Assembly (NCBI GenBank): GCA_937900215.1
Contig: CALCFH010000380.1
Location: 1-30,753 of the forward strand
Direction: 5' to 3'
From: an uncultured Cryomorphaceae bacterium
GTDB lineage: Bacteria; Bacteroidota; Bacteroidia; Flavobacteriales; Schleiferiaceae
Length of the DNA: 30,753 nt
Under the pieces are notes generated by a model. It was not told where the DNA came from, searched no databases, and worked only from the letters and a program-made list of their open reading frames with translations. Made by a program: the position numbers and the translations under genes. Below are positions 8,539 through 16,623 of the stretch, one piece after another; position 1 is the stretch's first letter, and each line of letters starts with the position of its first letter.

Positions 8539-10324
8539 TGAAATAATTCTTAATGCGCTGAGCCTTAGACATACCGACCCACTCACTTAGTTCCTCTAAT
8601 GTAGCAGTTTCTAGTCGCTTTATACTTTTGAATTGTGTTAAAAGTTTTTCAGCTGTGGAGGGTCCAATGCCTTCAATATCTTCGAGTTCATTGCTAAGCG
8701 TATTCTTGTCTCTTTTATTTCTGTGGTGTGTTATACCAAAGCGATGCGCCTCATTTCTGAGCTGCTGCAATACTCGGAGGGTTTCAGATCGCTTATCTAA
8801 ATAAAGGGGGATAGGATCTCCTGGGAAGAAGAGTTCCTCTAAGCGTTTTGCAATACCTAGAACAGCAATTTTTCCTTCTAACTCTAATTTTCGAATGCTC
8901 TTCATGGCTGCAGAAAGCTGACCTTTTCCTCCGTCGATGAGAACGAGTTCGGGTAGACTTATATTTTCATCCAGCAGTCTTTTATATCTGCGATAAACCA
9001 CCTCTTCCATAGTAGCAAAATCGTCGGGCCCTTCTACAGTTTTTACGTTGAAGTGCCGATACTCGGATTTTACAGGCTTACCATCTCTAAAGACAACACA
9101 GGCAGAAACAGCATCGCTTCCCTGAAAATTCGAATTGTCGAAGCACTCTATATGTCTTGGTTCAGATTTAAGTCGGAGATCAAGCTTCATCTGCTCCATC
9201 AATCTATTGGTATGCCTATCGGGGTCTGTGAGTTGAACATTTTTAAGCTTTTCTAGGCGGAAGTAGCGGGCATTCTTCAGGCTGAGGTCGAGCAAGCGTT
9301 TTTTATCTCCTCTTTGCGGCACATGTATATGAATTCCTTCTAAGCTTAAATCGCATGCATGGCTCAAAAGAATCTCTTTCGATTCAGAGCCAAACCGCAA
9401 TCGCAATTCAGGAATAGCAATTCGAAGAAGCTCGTCTTCGGTTTCCTCTAACTTCCTCTTAAACTCTACGGTATGAGAACGCAAAATAGCACCGTCTACA
9501 ACCAAAAAGTAATTGACATACCCAAAAGTGGCGTCGATCATGGCAGAAAAGACATCTACATTGGTAATAGTAGGACTAACTACGGTGCTCTTTGATTGGT
9601 ATTGATCAAGCAGAGCGGCCTTTTCTTTAAGCGCTTGGGCCTCTTCAAATTGCAGAAATTCTGCGGCAGATTGCATTTTTTCTAGCAGCAACTTTTTTAC
9701 TGAGCTCAGTCTACCAGTAATAATTTCTCTAGCCAGTTCTACTTCATAATTGTATGCTTCTTCAGACTGCAAACCTTCGCAAGGGCCAAGACAATTGCCC
9801 AAATGAAATTCAAGGCAACGTTGGAATTTTCCTTTTTGGATGGATTCTTCCTTTAAATTTAGAGAGCAGTTACGCAAGGGGTGGATTTGTCGAATTAACT
9901 CCAACACTGCTTTCATTACTTTAACAGAAGGGTAAGGTCCGAAATACTCCGAACCATCGTTCCACTTTTGCCGAGTATAAAAAATACGAGGAAATCGTTC
10001 TTTTTTAATGACAATCCATGGGTAGGTTTTATCGTCTTTAAGGTTGATGTTGTATTTGGGTTGATGCTCTTTTATCAAGGAGTTTTCCAGCAATAAGGCA
10101 TCCAACTCAGTTTCGGTTACTATAATGCGCACATCTACCACTTTTCGCACTAAACTCTCAAGCCGGTAGTTTTGAAGGTTTTTGTTGAAATAAGACGAAA
10201 CCCGCTTCTTTAGATCTTTGGCCTTCCCGATATACAGAATTCGTCCGTCTTTATCTATATGCTGGTATATACCCGGTTTATTGGGTAGACTTTTAAGAAT
10301 GGTAGCAATGGTTTCAGAAGACAT
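8516..10324 (-). CDS. uvrC: Excinuclease ABC subunit C
   Basis: UvrC makes both incisions around a DNA lesion held by UvrB. The 602-residue protein has the GIY-YIG nuclease (GIY at 18-20, YIG at 31-33) for the 3' cut, a cysteine-rich block (QRCLEFHLGNCLGPCEG) that in the family holds an iron-sulfur cluster, a UVR motif that contacts UvrB (about 205-240), an RNase H-like endonuclease (IECFDNSNFQGSDAV ... VLIDGGKGQLSAA) for the 5' cut, and tandem helix-hairpin-helix motifs at the C-terminus (IEGIGPSTAEKLL). Length is normal. It heads an operon with the patatin and Crp-like genes, and is divergent from purD. Confidence 0.98.
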   Translation of the reverse strand: MSSETIATILKSLPNKPGIYQHIDKDGRILYIGKAKDLKKRVSSYFNKNLQNYRLESLVRKVVDVRIIVTETELDALLLENSLIKEHQPKYNINLKDDKTYPWIVIKKERFPRIFYTRQKWNDGSEYFGPYPSVKVMKAVLELIRQIHPLRNCSLNLKEESIQKGKFQRCLEFHLGNCLGPCEGLQSEEAYNYEVELAREIITGRLSSVKKLLLEKMQSAAEFLQFEEAQALKEKAALLDQYQSKSTVVSPTITNVDVFSAMIDATFGYVNYFLVVDGAILRSHTVEFKRKLEETEDELLRIAIPELRLRFGSESKEILLSHACDLSLEGIHIHVPQRGDKKRLLDLSLKNARYFRLEKLKNVQLTDPDRHTNRLMEQMKLDLRLKSEPRHIECFDNSNFQGSDAVSACVVFRDGKPVKSEYRHFNVKTVEGPDDFATMEEVVYRRYKRLLDENISLPELVLIDGGKGQLSAAMKSIRKLELEGKIAVLGIAKRLEELFFPGDPIPLYLDKRSETLRVLQQLRNEAHRFGITHHRNKRDKNTLSNELEDIEGIGPSTAEKLLTQFKSIKRLETATLEELSEWVGMSKAQRIKNYFNAKAEKK

Positions 10325-10329
10325 ATAGA

Positions 10330-10337
10330 CAAAGGTA
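10330..10337 (-). promoter_or_regulatory. Candidate -7 promoter element (TACCTTTG) for uvrC
   Basis: On the minus strand TACCTTTG matches TAnnTTTG perfectly and ends only 5 bases before the uvrC ATG. Transcription would begin at or within a few bases of the start codon, suggesting a leaderless or nearly leaderless message. No TTTG -33 element was found at 17-20 bases. Confidence 0.45.
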
Positions 10338-10404
10338 ATGGCGCAAATTTAGCCATGTATGAATTCAAAGAGAGTGCGTTCCTTTGCCTCAAGAATTTTC
10401 ACAC

Positions 10405-11679
10405 ATGAAAGTATTGTTATTGGGCAGTGGCGGAAGAGAGCATGCATTAGCAGAAAAGCTAGTTCAGAGCAGCTTGTGCACGCAGCTGTATGTGGCTCCA
10501 GGAAATCCGGGTACGGCCAATATAGCCGTCAACGTTTCACTAGATATATTGAATGCCAGCGCACTGGCTGATTTTATTCAAAAGAATCAAATAGAGTTGG
10601 TATTGGTAGGTCCTGAGCAACCCTTGGTAGAGGGAATGTATGAGCAGTTGAAGGAGAGAGGAGCCTTAGAGCATTGTATTTATTTCGGTCCAGGGAGAGA
10701 AGGAGCGCAGTTAGAGGGCAGTAAAGATTTTGCCAAACAGTTTATGCAGCGGAATAAAATTCCTACTGCCAGGTATAAAACCTTCCAAGCAAAGCAGCTA
10801 GAAGAAGCCAAGGCCTACTTAGAAGTACAAGATGGTCCGTATGTGCTTAAAGCCGACGGATTGGCGGCGGGGAAAGGGGTGATTATTACAGAATCAAAAC
10901 AGGAGGCCATAGATGAAATTGAAGCCTTATTGGGCGGTAAATTTGGTTCGGCCTCAACCACGGTGGTCATAGAAGAATTTTTGTCGGGTATTGAGCTAAG
11001 TGTCTTTGTAGCTACAAATGGTAAAGACTATGTTATTTTGCCAGAAGCCAAAGATTACAAACGCATAGGCGAAGGAGATACGGGCTTAAATACAGGAGGC
11101 ATGGGAAGTATTTCACCTGTACCCTTTTTAGATGAAGCTCTAAGAAAGCAGATCTTACAGAAGGTAATTCAACCCACCTTGAAAGGCTTGCAGTTGGATG
11201 GAATAGAGTACCTAGGCTTTCTTTTCATTGGATTGATTCTGGTTGAAGGCGAAGTATTTGTAATTGAATACAATGTGCGCATGGGTGATCCAGAAACACA
11301 GTCGGTTATGAGTAGAATTGATTCAGACTTTTTGGAAATTCTGATCGAACTCGGAAAGGGCAACACCCCACCTGAAATGCGCATTAAAGAAGAATGTGCG
11401 GCTACCGTTGTTCTAGTTTCGGATGGATATCCTGAGTCGTATCCTAAAGGAAGAGAGATAAGCGGTTTGGAGAACGTAAGCAAAGCCCACGCGTATCATG
11501 CAGGAACAAGTCAAGAGGGAGGAAAATTGGTGACCTCAGGCGGAAGGGTAATAGCTGTAACGGCCTTGGGTAAAACAGCAAGCGAGGCCTTGGCTTCTGC
11601 CAATAAAGCTGCCAGCCAAGTTCAATTTGAAGGAAAATACTATCGCACTGATATTGGAAAAGACCTATTGCAGTTGTAG
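10405..11679 (+). CDS. purD: Phosphoribosylamine-glycine ligase (GAR synthetase)
   Basis: PurD joins glycine to 5-phosphoribosylamine with ATP, the second step of purine synthesis. The 424-residue protein opens with KVLLLGSGGREHALA (2-16), then VGPEQPLVEG, the ATP-grasp domain (GSKDFAKQFMQRNKIPTA; VLKADGLAAGKGVII; EEFLSGIELSVF), and the signature EYNVRMGDPETQ, which binds metal and ATP. The C-terminal domain is complete. The ATG at 10405 was preferred over the in-frame TTG at 10384, as it starts the canonical sequence. The gene stands alone on its strand: uvrC is divergent, and the next small gene converges with four bases between stops. Confidence 0.98.
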   Translation: MKVLLLGSGGREHALAEKLVQSSLCTQLYVAPGNPGTANIAVNVSLDILNASALADFIQKNQIELVLVGPEQPLVEGMYEQLKERGALEHCIYFGPGREGAQLEGSKDFAKQFMQRNKIPTARYKTFQAKQLEEAKAYLEVQDGPYVLKADGLAAGKGVIITESKQEAIDEIEALLGGKFGSASTTVVIEEFLSGIELSVFVATNGKDYVILPEAKDYKRIGEGDTGLNTGGMGSISPVPFLDEALRKQILQKVIQPTLKGLQLDGIEYLGFLFIGLILVEGEVFVIEYNVRMGDPETQSVMSRIDSDFLEILIELGKGNTPPEMRIKEECAATVVLVSDGYPESYPKGREISGLENVSKAHAYHAGTSQEGGKLVTSGGRVIAVTALGKTASEALASANKAASQVQFEGKYYRTDIGKDLLQL

Positions 11680-11683
11680 GTGT

Positions 11684-11848
11684 CTACAATTCGCCTGCTC
11701 TGCTGTGCTTTTTCATTTGGCCTAACCAATAAAAGAAATAGCCAGTGATGATGGCAATGAATAGAAAGTTTGGAAGATTTCCTAAAGAAGGTAGAATCTT
11801 GAAGGTCCACACGAAAAAATCACCCAAGCTATAAAATAGATCGTTCAT
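11684..11848 (-). CDS. Small membrane protein (DUF6341-like)
   Basis: This is a 54-residue protein with one clear membrane helix (FLFIAIITGYFFYWLGQ) and a short basic tail (KKHS). The pattern FYWLGQMK and its place beside purD and a DUF6427-like gene recall the small DUF6341 proteins of Flavobacteriia; that family label is from memory and is not certain. The ATG at 11848 was chosen because the longer start at 11896 would overlap the divergent gene and lie upstream of a good promoter element at 11869-11876. Function is unknown. Confidence 0.65.
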   Translation of the reverse strand: MNDLFYSLGDFFVWTFKILPSLGNLPNFLFIAIITGYFFYWLGQMKKHSRAGEL

Positions 11849-11868
11849 GGAAGTAATATTAATGGGTG

Positions 11869-11876
11869 CAAAGGTA
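11869..11876 (-). promoter_or_regulatory. Candidate -7 promoter element (TACCTTTG) for the small membrane protein
   Basis: TACCTTTG on the minus strand matches TAnnTTTG, giving a start of transcription near 11864 and a leader of about 16 bases. It supports the short version of the downstream gene. No clear -33 element was seen. Confidence 0.45.
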
Positions 11877-11887
11877 TTTAAATCTAT

Positions 11888-12847
11888 ATGTTTCACCGAA
11901 TAATACGCAAGGGTCTACCAGCATTGTTGCTGATGGTCTTTTTTGCCCTAATCTTAGCCCTATTAGATTGGAATTACGCTTCCGACAAGGCTGAATTTGG
12001 CCTTTTTTCAGTGGGAGGTGTAAGGCAGCCTCTGTATATGGCTTTTGCAGCTGGGGCATGGATAGCCTTATTGGCCCTGCTTTGGATGGAGATTTTTTCT
12101 TCGGAGGAATTGATTAAAGGCAATTTTACCACTGGCATTTTCTTCGTTTTACTCTACTTTGCCCTCTCGCCAATGAGCATGCTGGAGCCCATTCTTATAG
12201 GTGGTTTAGGAGCTGTCTTGGCTTTCCGAAAAATGCTATCTTCTTTAGATACAGGAGGAAATGTATATTATTTATGGTTCGATACAGGATGGATCATAGG
12301 CTTCGCTTGCCTTTTTAGTTCAAGCGCATTTCTCTTGTTTTTCGCAGCTCTAACTATTTTCAATTTAGCGGGGGGTAATCTTCAATGGCGCGCCTTCGTA
12401 ATTCCTTTGGTCGGATTGCTTCTATCCATTTGGGTATCCTATGCCCTCACGGATGTGCTGGGTATTATTGGCATCGACTTATGGAAAATCTACGATTTGG
12501 AAGAAATGATTGGAAAAAATTCTTTCAGCGAAAGAAATGCGCACTATTGGTCTCGGCTTAGTGCTATGTTGGCTTTGTTGTTCTTCAGTTTGCAGGCCTA
12601 TTTCAACATACTCAAATCAAGTACGGCAAGAAAGAGGAGAGCTTTTAGTGCTTTAGTTGGATTGATTCCGATTTTTTTTCCTTTGTATATCCTTTTTCCT
12701 TCTTTCTCAAGTATTTGGATTATAGGACTGTTGCTTCCAGTAGCTCCTTTATTATCAGAAAGATTGGAGATGTTTAATAAACCATGGAAAAAAGAAGTCT
12801 TCGCCTTGTCAATTGTAGTGGCAACTATTATAGAGTCTGTTTTATAA
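11888..12847 (+). CDS. Multi-pass membrane protein (DUF6427-like)
   Basis: The 319-residue protein carries about 8-10 hydrophobic helices and almost no soluble domain. The pattern of an early SSEELI segment before a helix, a short LAFRKMLSS loop near residue 115, DTGWIIGFACLF, and WRAFVIPLVGLLLS is like the DUF6427 family of Flavobacteriia, an assignment from memory. No catalytic motif is recognised; some family members have been guessed to be polysaccharide-polymerase-like, which cannot be tested here. It is divergent from the small membrane gene (39 bases apart), and 53 bases precede the next gene, which has its own promoter. Confidence 0.75.
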   Translation: MFHRIIRKGLPALLLMVFFALILALLDWNYASDKAEFGLFSVGGVRQPLYMAFAAGAWIALLALLWMEIFSSEELIKGNFTTGIFFVLLYFALSPMSMLEPILIGGLGAVLAFRKMLSSLDTGGNVYYLWFDTGWIIGFACLFSSSAFLLFFAALTIFNLAGGNLQWRAFVIPLVGLLLSIWVSYALTDVLGIIGIDLWKIYDLEEMIGKNSFSERNAHYWSRLSAMLALLFFSLQAYFNILKSSTARKRRAFSALVGLIPIFFPLYILFPSFSSIWIIGLLLPVAPLLSERLEMFNKPWKKEVFALSIVVATIIESVL

Positions 12848-12853
12848 AGTGTA

Positions 12854-12882
12854 TTGGTCTATTGATCAAAGCACTATATTTG
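12854..12882 (+). promoter_or_regulatory. Promoter of the DUF177-rpmF-fabH-accBC operon (TTG-N18-TATATTTG)
   Basis: TTG at 12854-12856 and TATATTTG at 12875-12882 are 18 bases apart, agreeing with the Bacteroidota -33/-7 promoter pattern. Transcription would begin near 12886, about 15 bases before the GTG start at 12901. An 8-base palindrome, TTGATCAA (12862-12869), lies in the spacer. Confidence 0.65.
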
Positions 12883-12900
12883 CAGCCCTCAAATTGAAAG

Positions 12901-13410
12901 GTGAAACCAGTAGAAGCGCGCGAATTCGTTATTCCTTTTATAGGATTAAGTCTTGGAGTACATCACTTTAAGTATGATTTAACGCCTGCGTTCTTTGATG
13001 ATTACCCCGAGCAAGAATTTAGAGAGCCTCATTTGCAGGTTGCTCTGAGCGTAGAGAAGAAATCGAATAATACAATAGACCTCTTCTTTTCCCTCCAAGG
13101 AAAGCTAAAGGTCGATTGCGATCGCACTCTAAAAGAATTTGATCTTGCAGTTGAGGCGGAGCGGAGAGTATTGGTGAAGTTCGCCGATGAATACGACAAT
13201 GAGGACGATGAAATTCTTTTTTTACCTCATGGAGCGTATGAAATAGATGTTCGGCATTATATATATGAGTTGGCAGTATTGAGTGTTCCTTCGAAGAGAC
13301 TTTTTCCGGGTTTAGAAGAAGAGACAGACATATACAGTACAGAAATAGAAAATGAAAGTGAGCCAGACCCTAGGTGGAATGGCTTGAAGAGTTTAAATAG
13401 TGAAGACTAA
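12901..13410 (+). CDS. DUF177 / YceD-family protein
   Basis: This 169-residue acidic protein matches the DUF177 (YceD) family, which nearly always sits directly upstream of rpmF. Visible family features are the start pattern EFVIPFIGLSLGVHHFKYDL, the core GKLKVDCDRTLKEFDL, where the family often has a cysteine motif, and the block DVRHYIYELAVLSVPSKRLFP. In plants and bacteria family members have been tied to 23S rRNA processing and L32 function. The GTG at 12901 is the first possible start, because an in-frame TGA lies at 12895-12897, so the GTG start is firm. The stop is 11 bases from rpmF. Confidence 0.9.
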   Translation: MKPVEAREFVIPFIGLSLGVHHFKYDLTPAFFDDYPEQEFREPHLQVALSVEKKSNNTIDLFFSLQGKLKVDCDRTLKEFDLAVEAERRVLVKFADEYDNEDDEILFLPHGAYEIDVRHYIYELAVLSVPSKRLFPGLEEETDIYSTEIENESEPDPRWNGLKSLNSED

Positions 13411-13421
13411 ATTTAGATAAA

Positions 13422-13619
13422 ATGGCACATCCTAAACGCAGACAATCAACCAGTCGTAGAGATAAGCGTCGTACTCATTATAAGGCGGTTGCCCCAACCA
13501 TCGCGGTTTGCCCAACAACAGGCGAGGCGCATTTGTACCACAGAGCATACTGGCATGAGGGCAAACTATACTACAAAGGCAAGGTAGTGATAGACAAAAC
13601 AGTTGTAGCTGAAGCATAG
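13422..13619 (+). CDS. rpmF: 50S ribosomal protein L32
   Basis: The 65-residue ribosomal protein shows the L32 N-terminus MAHPKRRQSTSRRDKRRTHYKA, a basic stretch that enters the rRNA, followed by PTIAVCPTTGEAHLYHRAYW. The zinc-ribbon cysteines of most L32 proteins are reduced to a single Cys, and the second CxxC pair is replaced by a HEGKLYYKGK stretch. From memory this cysteine-poor form is normal in Bacteroidota, so it is not a defect. It lies between DUF177 and fabH, an arrangement shared with many bacteria, although plsX, often found here, is absent. Confidence 0.97.
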   Translation: MAHPKRRQSTSRRDKRRTHYKAVAPTIAVCPTTGEAHLYHRAYWHEGKLYYKGKVVIDKTVVAEA

Positions 13620-13646
13620 TCGTTCCGCGGCTGAAGGATTGTAGAA

Positions 13647-13654
13647 TACTTTTG
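13647..13654 (+). promoter_or_regulatory. Candidate internal -7 promoter element (TACTTTTG) before fabH
   Basis: TACTTTTG matches TAnnTTTG in the 79-base gap between rpmF and fabH and would start a leader of about 40 bases. No convincing -33 TTTG is present. It may let fabH-accBC be expressed apart from the ribosomal gene. Confidence 0.35.
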
Positions 13655-13698
13655 TTAAAAAGCAGATTCGCTGTACCTTCACACTAGTATAACGACGT

Positions 13699-14697
13699 AT
13701 GAATAAAATTAGAGCTAGCATTACTTCAGTTGGAGGCTATGTTCCTGACTTTGTTTTGTCAAACGAGGTCTTGGAAACCATGGTAGATACTTCCGACGAG
13801 TGGATTACCAGCAGAACCGGAATCAAAGAGCGACGCATCCTCAAAGGTGAGGGGCGTGGCACGAGTGATATGATGATTCAAGCCGCCAATCAGGCACTTG
13901 AAAAAAGAGGTATTACAGGTTCTGAGATAGATTTGGTTATTGCGTGTACTGTTACACCTGATATGATGGTAGCTTCTACCGCGGCCAGGGTTGCTCAACA
14001 CATCGGAGCAAACCAAGCGCCAAGTTTCGATTTACAGGCTGCCTGTACTGGCTTTATATACGGTCTCGTTACGGCAAGTCAGTTTATTGAAACGGGAAAA
14101 TACAGCAAGGTCTTGTTAGTAGGGGGTGATAAAATGTCGTCTATTTTAGATTATACAGATAGAACTACCTGTGTAATTTTTGGAGATGGCGCCGGAGCCG
14201 TAATTCTAGAGCCCAGCACCTCTGGGGAAGGTTTGCAAGACTCCATCCTAAAAAGCGACGGAATAGGCCGTCAATATCTTCATATTAAGAGTGGCGGTTC
14301 TATGTATCCTTCTACCCAAAGGAGCATAGATCAACGCGAACATTTTGTTTTTCAAGACGGTCAGCCCGTTTTCAAATTCGCGGTAACCAATATGGCGCAA
14401 GTGAGCGCGGATATACTAAAGCGCAATCAGCTTACTGGTGAAGATATAGATTGGTTGGTTCCTCACCAAGCTAATAAGAGAATCATAGTTGCTACTGCAA
14501 ACCGTATGGGCCTAAGCGAAAGCAAGGTTATGGTGAATATCCAGCGCTATGGCAATACTACCAACGCTACGCTTCCGCTCTGTCTATGGGATTATGAGAA
14601 GCAATTAAAGAAAGGAGATAAATTGGTATTCGCCGCTTTTGGTGGTGGATTTACTTGGGGGTCGGCCTATTTAATTTGGGCGTACGATCCCAACTGA
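13699..14697 (+). CDS. fabH: 3-oxoacyl-ACP synthase III (KAS III)
   Basis: FabH condenses an acyl-CoA primer with malonyl-ACP, the first round of fatty-acid synthesis. The 332-residue thiolase-fold protein has the full Cys-His-Asn set: Cys116 in LQAACTGFIYGL, His256 in VPHQANKRI, and Asn286 in YGNTTNAT. The N-terminal block TSDEWITSRTGIKERRI (31-47) and GDGAGAVIL are typical. Length is normal. It lies in the DUF177-rpmF-fabH-accB-accC cluster, which supplies both the primer enzyme and the malonyl-CoA needed. Primer preference (acetyl versus branched) cannot be read off. Confidence 0.96.
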   Translation: MNKIRASITSVGGYVPDFVLSNEVLETMVDTSDEWITSRTGIKERRILKGEGRGTSDMMIQAANQALEKRGITGSEIDLVIACTVTPDMMVASTAARVAQHIGANQAPSFDLQAACTGFIYGLVTASQFIETGKYSKVLLVGGDKMSSILDYTDRTTCVIFGDGAGAVILEPSTSGEGLQDSILKSDGIGRQYLHIKSGGSMYPSTQRSIDQREHFVFQDGQPVFKFAVTNMAQVSADILKRNQLTGEDIDWLVPHQANKRIIVATANRMGLSESKVMVNIQRYGNTTNATLPLCLWDYEKQLKKGDKLVFAAFGGGFTWGSAYLIWAYDPN

Positions 14698-14704
14698 GTT
14701 TGAT

Positions 14705-14712
14705 TAGATTTG
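14705..14712 (+). promoter_or_regulatory. Candidate -7 promoter element (TAGATTTG) before accB
   Basis: TAGATTTG in the 37-base gap between fabH and accB matches TAnnTTTG and would give a leader of about 18 bases. No -33 element lies at the usual distance, so activity is uncertain. Confidence 0.35.
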
Positions 14713-14734
14713 TAATTCGCACAAAATCCTACCT

Positions 14735-15208
14735 ATGGATATAAAAGAAATTCAGAACCTGATAAAATTTGTTGCACGTTCAGGCGCAACGGAGGTAAAT
14801 CTTGAAACAGAAGATTTTAAAATTATCATCAAGACTACTGCCGAGGTGGCCAATATGGATCACCCAGTGGTACAGCATGTAGCTCAAGTGATGCCGGCAC
14901 AAATGCCAATGGCGCAAGCAGCCCCAACTCCAGCTGTAGCTCCTGTTGCCGCAGAAGACGACAGCAAGTATGTGATAATTAAGTCGCCAATGATTGGCAC
15001 CATGTACCGTCGCCCTTCACCAGACAAAGATTTGTTTGTTCAAGTGGGCACAGAAATTCACAAAGGAGATACGGTTTGTATCATTGAAGCCATGAAACTT
15101 TTCAATGAAATTGAATCTGAAGTTTCAGGAAAGATTGTGAAAGTATTGGTAGATGACCAATCTCCCGTAGAATACGATCAACCACTTTTTGTTGTTGACC
15201 CCGCCTAA
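14735..15208 (+). CDS. accB: Biotin carboxyl carrier protein of acetyl-CoA carboxylase
   Basis: The 157-residue carrier holds biotin, which moves CO2 from AccC to the carboxyltransferase. The N-terminus (MDIKEIQNLIKFV) is typical of BCCP, then comes an Ala/Pro/Met-rich linker (about 44-75), and a C-terminal biotinyl domain (78-157). The biotinylation site is EAMKLFNEIES with Lys121; the usual EAMKMMNE is replaced by MKLF, a common variant. The thumb region (PMIGTMYRRPSPDKDLF) identifies acetyl-CoA carboxylase-type BCCP and not a pyruvate carboxylase domain. It lies 22 bases ahead of accC. Confidence 0.97.
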   Translation: MDIKEIQNLIKFVARSGATEVNLETEDFKIIIKTTAEVANMDHPVVQHVAQVMPAQMPMAQAAPTPAVAPVAAEDDSKYVIIKSPMIGTMYRRPSPDKDLFVQVGTEIHKGDTVCIIEAMKLFNEIESEVSGKIVKVLVDDQSPVEYDQPLFVVDPA

Positions 15209-15230
15209 TTAAGTCCTAAAACCCAAAAGG

Positions 15231-16568
15231 ATGTTCAAGAAAATACTCATCGCCAATAGAGGCGAAATCGCCCTGCGCATTATACGCACCTGCCGTGAAA
15301 TGGGTATAAAGACTGTTGCGGTTTATTCAACGGCAGATCGAGAAAGCCTCCATGTTCGCTTTGCAGATGAGGCGGTTTGTATAGGACCTCCGCCTTCTAA
15401 AGATTCCTACCTCAATATTCCGAATATTATGGCGGCTGCAGAGATAACCAATGCAGATGCTATACACCCCGGCTATGGTTTTCTTTCTGAGAACTCAAAG
15501 TTCTCACGTATTTGCCAGGAAAATGGACTCAAATTTATTGGTGCTACTCCTGAGCAGATTGATCAAATGGGAGATAAGGCTACGGCTAAAGAAACCATGA
15601 AAAAGGCAGGTGTTCCTTGTATTCCAGGATCGGAAGGATTGTTGGAAAGCCTAGAACAAGCAGAACAACTTGCGGAGGAAGTGGGCTATCCGATAATGTT
15701 AAAGGCTACCGCCGGTGGCGGTGGTAAGGGAATGCGCGCCGTTTGGAAAAAGGAAGATCTAAAGAAAGCCTATGAAGATGCCATTGCTGAGGCCGTAGCC
15801 TCATTTGGCAATGGAGGTATGTATATGGAGAAACTCATTGAGGAACCTCGCCATATAGAAATCCAAGTTATTGGAGATCAATACGGAATGGTTTGTCATC
15901 TTTCTGAAAGAGATTGCTCTATTCAACGAAGACACCAAAAGCTGACTGAAGAAACACCTTCTCCTTTCATGACTCCGCAATTGAGAGATGCAATGGGCAC
16001 CGCTGCAAACAAAGCAGCAAAGTTCATTAATTATGAGGGAGCGGGAACAGTTGAATTCTTGGTAGATAAAAACAAGAAGTTCTACTTCATGGAGATGAAC
16101 ACACGCATTCAAGTAGAACACCCTATAACAGAGCAGGTTATAGATTATGATCTAATTCGTGAACAAATAAAAGTGGCAGCAGGCGTGCCTATTTCTGGAA
16201 AGAATTATGAGCCACAACTGCATTCTATAGAATGTAGAATTAATGCAGAAGACCCGTACAATGGGTTTAGACCTTCTCCAGGTAAAATTACGAGTCTACA
16301 CGCTCCAGGTGGTCACGGGGTTCGATTGGATACGCATGTCTATGCAGGCTATACCATTCCGCCCAATTATGATTCTATGATTGCCAAGTTGATTACCACA
16401 GCTCAAACGCGTGAGGAAGCCATTGACAAAATGCGAAGAGCATTAGATGAATTTGTAATTGAAGGTATTAAAACAACCATTCCGTTTCATAGGCAGCTAA
16501 TGGATCATCCAGATTATATCGCGGGTAACTATACCACTAAGTTTATGGAGACTTTTGTGTTAAAATAA
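15231..16568 (+). CDS. accC: Biotin carboxylase subunit of acetyl-CoA carboxylase
   Basis: AccC uses ATP and bicarbonate to carboxylate the biotin on AccB. The 445-residue protein has the N-terminal KILIANRGEIALRIIRTCRE (4-23), HPGYGFLSEN, the ATP-grasp domain with the glycine loop KATAGGGGKGMRAV, RDCSIQRRHQKL, and the active-site segment EMNTRIQVEHPITE with the catalytic Glu and Arg. Length matches stand-alone biotin carboxylases. The carboxyltransferase genes (accA, accD) are not in this window. A strong terminator follows within 25 bases, marking the end of the operon. Confidence 0.98.
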   Translation: MFKKILIANRGEIALRIIRTCREMGIKTVAVYSTADRESLHVRFADEAVCIGPPPSKDSYLNIPNIMAAAEITNADAIHPGYGFLSENSKFSRICQENGLKFIGATPEQIDQMGDKATAKETMKKAGVPCIPGSEGLLESLEQAEQLAEEVGYPIMLKATAGGGGKGMRAVWKKEDLKKAYEDAIAEAVASFGNGGMYMEKLIEEPRHIEIQVIGDQYGMVCHLSERDCSIQRRHQKLTEETPSPFMTPQLRDAMGTAANKAAKFINYEGAGTVEFLVDKNKKFYFMEMNTRIQVEHPITEQVIDYDLIREQIKVAAGVPISGKNYEPQLHSIECRINAEDPYNGFRPSPGKITSLHAPGGHGVRLDTHVYAGYTIPPNYDSMIAKLITTAQTREEAIDKMRRALDEFVIEGIKTTIPFHRQLMDHPDYIAGNYTTKFMETFVLK

Positions 16569-16583
16569 AGGATCCAATAGTAT

Positions 16584-16623
16584 AAAAAAGGGGGACTAAA
16601 CACTGTTTAGTCCCCCTTTTTTT
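16584..16623. terminator. Bidirectional rho-independent terminator between accC and korB
   Basis: A perfect 11-base-pair stem (GGGGGACTAAA at 16590-16600 with TTTAGTCCCCC at 16606-16616) encloses a CACTG loop. It is preceded by six As (16584-16589) and followed by seven Ts (16617-16623), so it can end transcription from both sides. It lies between convergent operons, and the korB stop codon falls within its T-tract. Confidence 0.93.

Noticed and set aside
11674..11689. Six-base-pair inverted repeat (TTGTAG-GTGT-CTACAA) spanning the stops of purD and the small membrane gene
   Set aside because: The stem is short and AT-rich with no T-tract on either side, and it is largely made by the two convergent TAG stop codons.
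13422..13619. Cysteine-poor L32 as a zinc-free stress paralogue
   Set aside because: It sits in the standard rpmF position, is the only L32 in the window, and this form is, from memory, the normal one in Bacteroidota.
15801..16121. 106-codon open frame antisense to accC
   Set aside because: It lies wholly inside a highly conserved gene, resembles no known protein, and has no promoter or start signal.
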